DNA of 64,000 nt from Watersipora subatra (taxonomy: Eukaryota; Bryozoa; Gymnolaemata; Cheilostomatida; Watersiporidae): NCBI RefSeq assembly GCF_963576615.1, contig NC_088709.1, positions 75,622,538-75,686,537 of the forward strand. Reading direction: 5' to 3'. The notes under the pieces were generated by a model. It did not search any database and had not been told where the DNA came from. It was given only the letters and a program-made list of their open reading frames with translations. Positions 11,801 through 23,200 of the stretch are shown here, piece by piece (within the stretch, counting starts at the first letter, position 1; each line of letters opens with the position of its first letter). The translations under genes were made by a program, and so were the position numbers.

Positions 11801-14800
11801 TCAACTATCTAACGAAATTTTACTATCTAATATCGAAAATACTTACGTGCGAGTGGTTGGACAAGGCGTAAACGAAACATCTAGACACCCGCTACACAGT
11901 GAAAAAGTCACACGGAGTATGAAACTAGTAGCGAAATGACCAAATATTTGTCTACTGATGCAGAGCTGAAAGTTAGAGATTTACTTTACTAGCCTCAACT
12001 CTAACAAGTCAGAAGTGCATAAAACAAAACTTACGCGTGGCCCCTGGAGCCGGTTTCTGATTGGCAGGATTGATTTTCAGTGCGCTGCCATCAAAATCTG
12101 TTCCATTCAGAGCTAAAATTGCAGCGGAGTCAGACGTATCTTCCAGGGTTACGAAGGCAAAGCTAAAAGAGATCAAACATTACTAGAATGGTAAGGCCAA
12201 ACTAACAAATACTTTCTCAATGAACCAGCTCATTCATACTAGATATTAAGGTGTTTAAACATTGAGAGATACTCACTGCTTGTCAGGCCTTGCATGCACC
12301 CTGGATAGTTCGATGTTGTGAGATTCAAAGAACTCTCTAACCTGCTGTTCTCTGTCATCACTCGCCTCAGGCAGATTGCCCACAAAGAATTCCTCCTGAA
12401 TAAAATTAAAAACCATTAATGATTGAATGCACATCTGTATGTAATGTAGATTCATAATGTAGTACTCAGACTAATAATGCATACTCATCTGTATGAACGT
12501 GACTGTACGAGCATGTACATTATGTATGAGCATATATGTATGAACATGTTTGTATGCGATGTCTGCACATTAAAAACCATTAATGATTGAATGCACATCT
12601 GTGTGAGTATGCCTGTATGAGTATGCACAGCCATCACGGACAGCGATTGTCAAACTCCGAGAACCAACCGCTTTCTTACAAAACAGTACATCTTAAAACA
12701 TTCATTTGAACACCATCTCCATTTGACTACCTTTGTAAAAAATATAGCGCCACCATTTAATGGAACGCGACCTCTATATTCTAATGAGCCCACAATAGAA
12801 AGTGATCAGTAGAAGTGTCTGAAATAGCGATAACAAGGACTTGTTGCAATAAATAACAGTTTCGTTGTTGCAACGGTTTTTAGCGACGTGTACTTAAAAA
12901 GATCCATCGTCCCAATAATTACAACTACATACACTGATTTAAAGTTACTATTCTACACCTGTTTTCAGATTCGCCAATAACGTGGTTGTTAACCTAAGAC
13001 CAAAGATTTCAAGGTTTACCTTAAAACCAGAATGTTTAAATGAATAATGAGATAACTCTTCAATGAATAATGAGATAACTCTTCAGAAACGCCTTATAAT
13101 GTAATAGCAGCCATTATTATTGGGTACTGAAGTCGGTTTTTAAAAGCTTTCAACTTTCTAAAGCTTTAATTTTTTACTTTAAAACTTTAATAGCGACTCC
13201 ATTAAATCAATAGCTATATCCGACTAAAATCAATTAAATCAATAGCTATATCCGACTAAAATCAATTAAATCAATAGCTATATCCGACTAAAATCAATTA
13301 AATCAATAGCTATATCCGACTAAAATCAATTAAATCAATAGCTATATCCGACTAAAATCAATAGCTATATCCGACTAAAATCAATTAAATCAATAGCTAT
13401 ATCCGACTAAAATTTTTGCACCTTCAACACAGCAGAGTAAGACATGGCGAATCTATTAATATCAAATAACTGTAATGTTAATTTTGTTGCAAATAATCCT
13501 TTAAACAAGACGTGACTATAGGGTTCCCGGAAGGGTTACAAAAATGGAGCGCCATGACCTTCAAATAGAGGTTTCTACAGTGTTTGTCTTTACTTGAAGG
13601 TTAACTTGCAACAAAATTCACATTACAGTTATTTGGTATCAAAAGATTCACCATGTCTTACTCTGTTGCGTTGTAGGTGCCAAATATGTGGAAATGTGAT
13701 TACAAGCTCAAATTGTACAGTTAAATGCAGCCATCACAAAAAAGCCGTATATCGGAATCTCTTTATTTGGCTGACGTACTCCAACAGTTTAGTTATTGTT
13801 TTGACACGTGATGTTACCCCGTAAAAATCAAGGTCAATAAAAGGCTCGATATAAAATTATTGGCTCTATATATTTGTAGAGAGGACATTTTTAGAGACAG
13901 TTTCAAGCCCACCGTTACATAAGGCATAACTCAAAACAATTACTCAGTGAAATATAAAACAATGACAGTGAGATGAAAATAACAATACTAATAATAGCAC
14001 TAAATCACTTGACCAATTTGAAAGTGAAGTATTACAATTTGGGTGTTAGACAAAAAATATTGACAACTCTAAAAATACTATCTCTCTATGACCCAGAAAC
14101 GTTTTCCTTTCTAAAGTCCTCTGATAGCAAAAACAAGAAGGTACTAATACATTATCAGGATTTTGCAAGTAGTGACTTATCCGCATCCATGTGAATGTTA
14201 TGCAACAGTATGTTTATAAGCTGAAAAAACAGGGTACATCAAAAAACATTGTAGTAATTACTTACAGAAGTCGTTGCAGCTGCCGCTGCCAAAGGTTTGG
14301 CACCTCCACCTTTCTTTATCATTGGCTCATCATCACTTTCTTCTTCTTCCTCCTCCTCCTCTTCTTCACTTTCTTCTTCGCTGTCTTCTTTTTGGGGTGC
14401 AGATGCAGCTGGCTTTTTCTGCTGAGGGGTAATGTAATGCTAATTGAAATAACAGTCATCTCATACACAAAATATCGGTGACGGGAATAATCCATCACTC
14501 CTGATCTCAAAACCTTGTCATTTGTGGGGAAACGGGGTTTAGATGTCTCAATAACGCTTATGCCAATAAAGATGCTTCTAAGATATCTGTCTTTGTACCT
14601 TTTTAACAGGAGCAGGGGCCTCTTCCTCACTTTCTTCATCTTCCTCCTCTTCATCATCATCTTCGTCCTCTTCATCATCATCTTCGTCCTCTTCCTCATC
14701 TTCACTTTCTTCAGCAGGAGGTGCTGCCTTAGGCTTCACTCCATTTTTTTTTAGTTTAGCGGCCTTTACAGGGACTGCGGGTTCTTCCTCTGAGCTTTCC

Positions 14801-16822
14801 TCATCTTCCATTTCTTCCTCCGACAGCTCATCATCCTCACTTTCTATTCAATCCAACATCAAACACTGGTACAATAACTTTGTTGGCGACATTGACTCAT
14901 AGAATTCACAAGACACCAGCCTTCACCACATTAACTATTGAGGGATATCGGCAGGTTTAGCCGTTTATATTAGATGACAAAGCTTTCAGCCAAGTTCATG
15001 GTCATTTGTTGGACACAGAAAAACATCAATATAGACATCGCCAACCTAATACGCTAGCACAAGAGTTGAGTTCTAAAAGTCCCTTTTCATCGGAATTTAT
15101 ATTTTAACAGATGAAAAGAGACAGAAAAAACAACTGTCAAATGAGGGTACTACGATTTTGCTAATGAAAATGCCAACTTTTTTTTTATGTATAAAAGGTT
15201 TTTTTAGCGCCTTTGTTTTTACCACTTCTGAATAATCTTGATCATTTAGCTTGTTTGCATTATGCAAAGGTTTTCAAATAGTAGTAAGTAGCAATGGAGG
15301 AATCTAACACATTGTGAATTATTTGAAAGCAACATTTAAGAACTACAAGACTCATCTCTTCTAGCTGCATATACTAGACTTTCTGAAACAGAAACATACC
15401 AACCACTATTTATAACTAGCAGAAAATTAGAAAACTTTGCCATAAACAATAAAAAATAATAGCCAAACAGCGGTAAACAAATATTCAATTTGTTTGCAAT
15501 CCAAGCAAATTATTTATGAACTAATTTAACACTCTGAACGAAACCAACGAAATAATGGTGGTTAAACGGATGGATGTCAACAATTTTTAATAACATAAAA
15601 TTATAAAATAACGCAAGTTGACACGATAAAATTATTCGCATGTTTTTTACCTTCCTCTTCTGATGATTCCGGCTCTGGTTCAGGCACCGGAATTTTTTTG
15701 CTCTTTTTTGCTGCTGGAGCCGTCTTGGCCTGCGCCTTGCTAGGCTTGGCCTTGCGTTTAACTGGCTGAGGAACCACCTGTTGACAAATAGCACTACCAT
15801 TTAAAGAGCAAAATGACTTGAGATTACGACGATTAGCAAGCAGGATACCACTAAACAAAAATATGAATAGCGTTCATGCTTACTGGCATTTCTTCTTCCT
15901 CGGATGACTCTTCCGGCTCTGGTACTTTCACAACAGGCTTAGCCTTGGTCTTCTTTGCTTTCATCTGAGCAACTTGTTCGCCATTGGACTTGGCAGGCTA
16001 TAGGAAGAGAGGATACATGCGCACCATTACACTGGCAATAACTCCAGTCCCCTGACTGCAAGTTACCGAGCTACATGTAGCAAAGCTCTCAGCATTTGCT
16101 TACTTGGCAAATATCTTCCCCTGAAGATAAAACGCAAACTTCAGCGCATACCAAACAGCAACCCGCAGTTGCTTTAAAACCATAGGCACTTTAGGCAGTT
16201 ACGCAATTATGAACCCCATGTTCATTGTATGAACCTCTTGTTCATCGTATGAACCCCCTGCTCACACCAGCGCAAAGGATAGAATCGTGCCACGCACATG
16301 TTGCAATAAGCGCAATCTAGTGGAGGCAACATGGCATGCACATATTCGTTTGGAGACAGGCTGAGGATCACTCCTTGTCCCAGTCACAAACAGAATGGCA
16401 ATAACCAGGTTACCTACAAAACGAATGACTGGCATAAGCTGACAAAATAAAGCTGTCCGACAACTGGTGCCAAGTATACCGGTACAAATTTAATGCCAAG
16501 ATGTCGTAACATGGCGTCAAGACACGTTGACAAGACATTACATATATAGTTTGAAATTTGCCATGCCATCCGAATAAAATGAGGCATCTGCAAGAAAAAT
16601 AGCGAAGTACTTATTATTGACCAATGAAAGTTTCACTTTATATTAAAAGATTAACACGTGGAGTGATATGAGTATGTAAGACAAGGTTGCTTAAAACTAA
16701 ATAAGCACATTTACGTTCAAAAATAAGTGAGCAGTTAATATTAGCATTCCCAATTATTTAATAACACAATTATATCGTGATATAAAGCTTATACATACCT
16801 TGGTCTGTGGTTTCTTTGCCAT
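8852..16822 (-). CDS. NCL: Nucleolin-like protein: acidic tracts, 2 RRM, RGG, 2 CCHC knuckles
   Basis: Ten coding exons on the minus strand (16822-16799, 15997-15884, 15777-15651, 14843-14599, 14421-14266, 12395-12277, 12162-12035, 10195-10084, 9633-9434, 9063-8852) have GT-AG borders and one frame, giving 478 residues. Residues 1-222 alternate Lys/Ala/Pro basic stretches with long Glu/Asp/Ser runs, as in nucleolins. RRM1 (about 223-300) has RNP2-like FFVGNL and RNP1-like KHFAFVTL. RRM2 (about 311-375) is compact, with VAMFDC and KIAFLTF. An RGG/GGF region (about 378-435) precedes two zinc knuckles, CRNCGKDGHFAREC (444-457) and CRKCQGEGHISTNC (463-476). By family it should act in the nucleolus on rRNA transcription and processing. 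Terminal knuckles are not part of the nucleolins I know, and vertebrate nucleolin has four RRMs. Exon 5 has a NAGNAG acceptor (CAGCAG), so one Gln may be optional. An RGG/CCHC RNA-binding paralogue is the alternative name. Confidence 0.9.
10393..11207. mobile_element. Non-autonomous DNA transposon, TIR AGGCGTGGTCACACGAGC
   Basis: Inverted copies of AGGCGTGGTCACACGAGC followed by a CCGAACT block (about 25 bp in all) bound an 815-bp segment inside intron 7 of the nucleolin-like gene. The flanking trinucleotides are TAA on the left and TTA on the right, so the target duplication is uncertain. No transposase coding is seen. Its TIR core resembles that of the element at 26831-27233. Confidence 0.65.
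13200..13412. repeat. 32-bp minisatellite, about 6.5 copies
   Basis: Tandem units of 32 bp with core TAGCTATATCCGACTAAAAT lie in intron 5 of the nucleolin-like gene. The array ends exactly where a MITE fragment begins (13413). Confidence 0.9.
13413..13850. mobile_element. Two fragments of the long-TIR TTAA MITE family
   Basis: 13413-13500 matches the right terminus of the 29668-30544 element and ends in CCT|TTAA. 13598-about 13850 matches the left terminus (AGGTTAACTTGCAAC start), including the stretch with TCACGTG. They lie back to back, about 97 bp apart, so two insertions or a rearranged copy are both possible. Confidence 0.65.
14844..15650. other. Intron 3 of the nucleolin-like gene
   Basis: This 807-bp intron separates the exon 3 donor from the exon 4 acceptor. 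I see no repeat array or additional exon in it. The same holds for intron 1 (15998-16798) apart from a few short GTATGAACC direct repeats near 16210-16260. Confidence 0.5.
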
Positions 16823-17225
16823 TTTGTATGAAACTTGAGGAGCTGAGAAATGAGAACGGCACGTTCCTTCCCTTGGGTATTGCAAAAAGAACGTTATTAA
16901 CAGGTTAGTCAATGACGACACGCTTTTGTTCGTGATTTTTGTATGCTGATCATGTTTACGGACTATCAAAGCGTGCAAATAGTTTGCGAGCTTGACCGGT
17001 TCGACATTTCACTGATACGATTATTAGTGCCGTATATTTGTAGTGAGTGGTTATTTGCGTCTAAGAAGTTGATTATTCAAACTGTTAGTTTAATTTATAG
17101 ACGTAGTTTCGCATGTCTATCCGTGGACCGGTTTCCGGCGATTCCTAACAATTTTCGACGTTTGATTTTGTTAGTAACTTAATCCTAACTTGAATCTACT
17201 ATATCGAGCTGGGTGTGTGAGCAAC
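16823..17225. promoter_or_regulatory. Head-to-head (bidirectional) promoter region
   Basis: Only 403 bp separate the ATG of the minus-strand nucleolin-like gene (16822) from the ATG of plus-strand UQCRC2 (17226). Both 5' UTRs and both core promoters must fit here or overlap. No clear TATA box was identified. The arrangement predicts shared regulation of a ribosome-biogenesis gene and a respiratory-chain gene. This is inferred from spacing only. Confidence 0.6.
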
Positions 17226-20200
17226 ATGGCTCAACGTGTGATTAGTCGAGTTTTGCAGGTAATCATAATTGGCAGAGAAACTATTAGTTAATCGATAAAC
17301 ATCATTTGTACGCCCATGCAACTGTTTTAACAACAAAAAGTCGTCTCATTCATAGCAGCGTTGTAGTTCTTGTGGATTTGAAAATAGTGTATGGAATACG
17401 AAGCGGTCTGTTGGTTTAGTGTATAGCATGTTTTTTTGTGCAACTCTTTACAAAACAAACGTAGAAACCTGACTAATTATACATCCGTCTGTCATTGTTG
17501 GAGGAAGAAGTAGGAGCATACCTGCCAACTCTCACGCATTGGGTGTGAGACTCGCGCAATTGCCACATGCCTCACGCTTGTGTCACGATTGCCCCTTTTA
17601 CCCAAGCAAACCTGTTTTTTGCCCCAATCTTCAAGTAATAATCATATACTTACTACTATATATAACAACTATACATATACTATCATATACTAAACAACTA
17701 TGTATAAACCTATTTGTGGCGTTCTCATCTATCAATAACCTCCACGACATGTGGTTTCCATATGGAGATATAAGTATTATCTTTCGCTGTGGTGTTTTTA
17801 TACGCTATGAAAATTTACCCCACTTATCAAATCCTCGCGTTTTCATTGCCCCAAAATAGACTCTCATTCCTTTCCCCACTCCAGGGTTGGCAGGTCTGAC
17901 TGTAGGAGAATTTTAATTGCAATTGCTATAACGTCTGTTTTCGCTTCAGGCTATTAAAATATTATATTTAAATGTGGAAGACGTTCCTGGTCAACCGCTT
18001 ACTTTCTTGTTTTCTCAGAAGACTATAGATTGACTTGTTGGGATTTTTCATGCTAATTCTAACTCTTAATTTTTTAACAAAAACTAGTAACTTGTAGAAC
18101 GTCTGCATAGTTTCTCAGTAACAATGAGCGTCAAAGCTAGTTCACTCGTGATTATTTTTATGTAATACTTGCAGGTATGTACAATGTTTGATGAATAATT
18201 TAGGCTTTTGTTTATTGCAGTCAATTAGTATAACAATCCTCTATTATCATTTTCCTTCAATTAATTTACAGGTGTATTTTGTTATTGCTGGGAAAGTTTT
18301 TGTTGTTGATGTATAATAACATGGTACATTGCTGTAGAAACGATTTTATGGAGCAGCTCCAGCTGTAGCAAAAGGTCCAGCCAAGCCTGTACTCGCAGCA
18401 GAGGTTCTGGTAAGTATTATTTTAGATTGCGTGTTGTTAATTAATCCTGTTTTTAAGATCTGGTTTACCTCGCTATTGATCATTTAGGATGAGTTGTTCT
18501 GCAATATTCTGCTGCGCTGGATTGAAAAAAAATTTTACAGTTTTTTTTTCAGAGATGGTACTTGCTCTCCAGTTGATGATACAATTAAATATGATAACAA
18601 TTTAGCGAAAGACTCTAGCTTGATACAGGAATTGAGACTTCGCTTTAATTGTGTGTGACTATCTATTTGTGCTCTAGCAGTTATGCATTGGATCTTTGTT
18701 ACAACCTAGTTACAACCTAATGTAATTAGTATTAGCTTTTCTGTTAGTTGCCAAAGAGCAGTGCGTATTTTATCACTAATGGTTTGTTCCACAGAAGTTT
18801 GATGTCTAGTCGAAATCCTTGTATTTATAGCAGCTTGCTGTCAACGGTTAGCAGGCCTTAGTTGATAGCTGGTCACAAAGTTAGAAACTAGTTTTAAACT
18901 TGCTTTAGGTTGACAAGACGAGCAATGGAGTGTCAGTAGCCACACAAGACAGTCACTCTTCCCTTGCCAGGGTTGTGCTCGCTGTCAAGGCTGGCAGCAG
19001 GTATGAGGAGCCACACCAGAGGGGGGCAGCACATTGTCTGCGTGTCATTTCAGATCTTACTCAAAAGGAGGTCAGGACATTCAGGCTCACTCGTGAGCTA
19101 TCACAAATGGCAGCCAACATCAGGTGAGATATTTATTTATCGTTTCATAGGCTGTTCGTCCTTTTAGTTTTGCTTGTAATGCTAGCTGTTTATTACCCTA
19201 CAGCATGAAATTATTCGCGAAGTTAAACTCCGCGATAATTGCCTTTTCACACATATTCGCGGACAAATTTATTCGCGGATAAAGACAATCGCGAACAAAT
19301 TAATCCATGAATGCGGCTAGCAATAGAGTAAAATCTTCACATGCTTATACCACGTAAATAGATTTCTATTTAGCTGGGAAATTTATGTCGATCATGCTAA
19401 ACTATAAATTTTTGGCTGCATTCAGAGGTTTTCATGGATATTCATTAATTTGGAAGCTTTTGGTGAACAGACAACTTGCGGTAAATTATGAGTTTTTTCA
19501 ACGTAAAAACTGCAGAAGAGATTTTTGCGATGACGATGCCATTCCGAATAACTTGTGACAACCTTAAATTTTGTAAAATAGTGTGATTCATTGGCAATGA
19601 ACTTAGCTCCACTATTATTAAATCCATCGAATAATTTCACCCTGTAGGGTAAATATCATAGCAACTACCGGTGATACCATAGTGAATATCATAGCAACTA
19701 CCAACAGGTGATACCATAGTGAATATCATAGCAACTACCAACAGGTGATACCATAGTGAATATCATAGCAACTACCAACAGGTGATACCATAGTGAATAT
19801 CATAACAACCACCAACAGGTGATACCATAGTGAATATCATAGCAACTGCCAACAGGTGATACCACAGTGAATATCAGCAACTACCAACAGGTGATACCAT
19901 AGTGAATATCATAGCAACTACCAACAGGTGATACCATAGTGAATATCATAGTAACTACCAACAGGTGATACCACAGTGAATATCATAGCACATTTTTTAA
20001 TCTTCGAGCTTAGGTTGAAAAATTAAAGGAATTTTCATGATGGGTTTTGATATATCAGTGCTCAAAGTGACAGTATTACGATGATGATGATGAAATAGAC
20101 GTGTCAGGACAATAGACATGGTTTTATTGAATGTGAGAAGTATATTTGTGAAAATATTTCGACGATTAAGTTTGCATGAAAGTGTAAACAGAAGCCATCT

Positions 20201-23200
20201 TGTTCAGCTACGTCCCATTTGAGCCATTTTGGAAATGGATTCTAATCTACGACATTTCCGTGATGGCTGCGAATAACGGTTCGCTTTGGACCTTTTAAGA
20301 GCTTTTAATCACATTTCCACATATTTTGCACCTACAGCACAGCAGAGTAAGACATGGTGAATCTTTTGATACCAAATAACTGTAATGTGAATTTTGTTGC
20401 AAGTCAACCTTTAAACAGATTTTTCTCCAGTTAGAGTTATATTAGAATATAATCAACTGTTTACTTGCAATTGTTAGCCAAGGTTTGTTAACCAGTGTTA
20501 CTTGCAATTATTAGCCAAGGTTTGTTAACCAGTGTTACTTGCAATTGTTAGCCAAGGTTTGTTAACCAGTGTTACTTGCAATTATTAGCCAAGGTTTGTT
20601 AACCAGTGTTACTTGCAATTATTAGCCAAGGTTTGTTAACCAGTGTTACTTGCAATTGTTAGCCAAGGTTTGTTAACCAGTGTTACTTGCAATTGTTAGC
20701 CAAGGTTTGTTAACCAGTGTTACTTGCAATTGTTAGCCAAGGTTTGTTAACCAGTGTTACTTGCAATTGTTAGCCAAGGTTTGTTAACCAGTGTTACTTG
20801 CAATTGTTAGCCAAGGTTTGTTAACCAGTGTTACTTGCAATTGTTAGCCAAGGTTTGTTAACCAGTGTTACTTGCAATTGTTAGCCAAGGTTTGTTAACC
20901 AGTGTTACTTGCAATTGTTAGCCAAGGTTTGTTAACCAGTGTTACTTGCAATTGTTAGCCAAGGTTTGTTAACCAGTGTTACTTGCAATTGTTAGCCAAG
21001 GTTTGTTAACCAGTGTTACTTGCAATTGTTAGCCAAGGTTTGTTAACCAGTGTTACTTGCAATTGTTAGCCAAGGTTTGTTAACCAGTGTTAGTTTAGGT
21101 AGTTTTAATCATAGTTGCACCAAGTAAAGAAGAGGGCAGATAATTTCCTAGTTTGGCCAGTTTAGTTGTCTCTTGTACAGTGAAAAAGATCAGTCCTTAT
21201 GCTTGAGCACCCAATTGTAACCTGATATATTACACTTGAGAAGTATTAAATATCACTAAATCATTTTGGTTTGTCTCCTTTTTGAGTTATTAGTGTCATT
21301 GTTTTGGCGATCAACAACATCGATATCTTGTTGCTTTAGTGAAAGGTTCAATCGTATTCCAATACACACGAAAGGGTTTGGTGAAGGGTTTGTACACATG
21401 TTTATTATCGCAACTCATAAAGCCTAATGGTTAGCACAAAATATTAACAGTAGCAGATAACATTACATAGGGCAGTTAAAATTAGGGTTTTTTCTGTGTA
21501 ATTTTAATCAAATACCGGGCTTTATCAACATTTTCAAGTCGTGAAGATTGACAAATAGATATTTGTGAAATATCGACCGTTATGTAATTATATTAAATTC
21601 AATAATTTTTTCAACTAGATTATCTAAAATGTCCATTAAAAATTCTTATTCATGAAAGCAGAACATGCATTAATAGGCTTTAGACACATGGCTTCCAAAA
21701 ATAGCTGATTTTTGAGAGCAATTTTTAAAATTTTCAATTTTTGTGAAGGGAGAATTTCTTCCTAGCGCACTCCACAAGATGAGGTGCACAAGCTGATTGA
21801 TATAATTATATAATCATCGTTCAAAAGTTTATGAGAGAATGTAAAAATACTGCGCCGAATTTTTTCAAGTTTTTTTACCTTTTTTCGTAATTATTTGCCA
21901 TGTTAGGTAAACAAAACTTGTAGCATAACGACTAGATAGGAAAATTGTATTAGAATGGCAGCCAACAGATATACTTGTCTTGCATTTGTCTTACGTGTGC
22001 ACATTGGCTAATCATCGACGTTGACATCGTGCAACATAAGCCTACATCTGTGTTTCATGACCTACATCTGTGTTTCATGACCTACATCTGTGTTTCATGG
22101 CCTACATGTGTGTTTCATGGCCTACATGTTAGCCTGTCTTGACAAACTGTTGTTTTTTGCGGAGTTGTCTCCCGTCGAGCGGGCGATCAACACAACAGCT
22201 TGTCACAAGACGTACTGCACCTGATGCATCAGCTGCACTTATAGAGAGTTGTTCTCTTCCGTCTATGCGGCTTGGTTGCGATATTATGTCGGTCGCTCCA
22301 TTGGTAATCATAACGGATTTCGCGCAAAATTTATGTAGAAAAAAATAAGATTACGTTTAACCAAAGACTGTTGGTTGTTTACAACTCTGTTGTAAACTTT
22401 AGTAGAACTTATGAATAAAATAAATTGAAAATAAAATCCATAAGAACAAATAAAACTGACTGATACAAATATAGAAATTAAACTGACTGAGCGCACAAAT
22501 AACGACATGTTTAGTCGCTGTTGTTGCCTAAGTTCTCAAGTTCTACTAAAGTTTACCACAGAGACTTGTCGCTGGTTAAACGTTGTAATCTTATTTTTTG
22601 CTACATAAAATTTTGCGCGCAATCCGTTATGATTACCAATGGAGCGACCGACATAACATCGCAACCAAGCCGCATAGACGGAAGAGAACAACTCTCTATA
22701 AGTGCAGCTGATGCATCAGGTGCAGTACGTCTTGTGACAAGATGTTGTGTTGCTCGCCCGCTCGACGGGGACAACTCCGCAAACCAACAGTTTGCCAAGA
22801 CATGCTACCTACATGTGTGTTTCATGGCCTACACGTATGTTTCATGGCCTACATGTGTGTTTCATGGCCTACATCTGTATTTCATGGCATACATCCGTGT
22901 TTCATGGCCTACATCTGTGTTTCCTGACCTACATCTGTATTTCATGACCTACATCTGTATTTATTGGCCTACATGTGTGTTTCATGGCCTACATGTGTGT
23001 TTCATGGCCTACATCTGTGTTTCATTACCTACATCTGGGTTTTAGCAAAAATATGACATCCTTATGTCACAATGTGGAGTTTGGTTCCATCAACAAAACT
23101 ATTCTTTGTTGTAACCTCAACATTTTCGCTCAAAAAGCTAAATATCATGATTATATTATTATAATTATATATACATAATTTTAAAACATTGTCTGTTAAC

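Noticed and set aside
13200-13412. Regular short repeats suggesting a CRISPR array
   Set aside because: Units are directly adjacent without unique spacers, in an animal intron; it is a minisatellite. The same holds for all other arrays here.
14319-14811. Long plus- and minus-strand ORFs over 14.3-14.8 kb outside the exon frame
   Set aside because: They are shadows of the Glu/Asp-rich exons 4 and 5 of the nucleolin-like gene; triplet repeats keep other frames open.
22521-23045. 174-residue ORF across the fold-back arm and 20-bp array
   Set aside because: It joins a transposon arm to a minisatellite; repeat peptides reflect only the 20-bp period.
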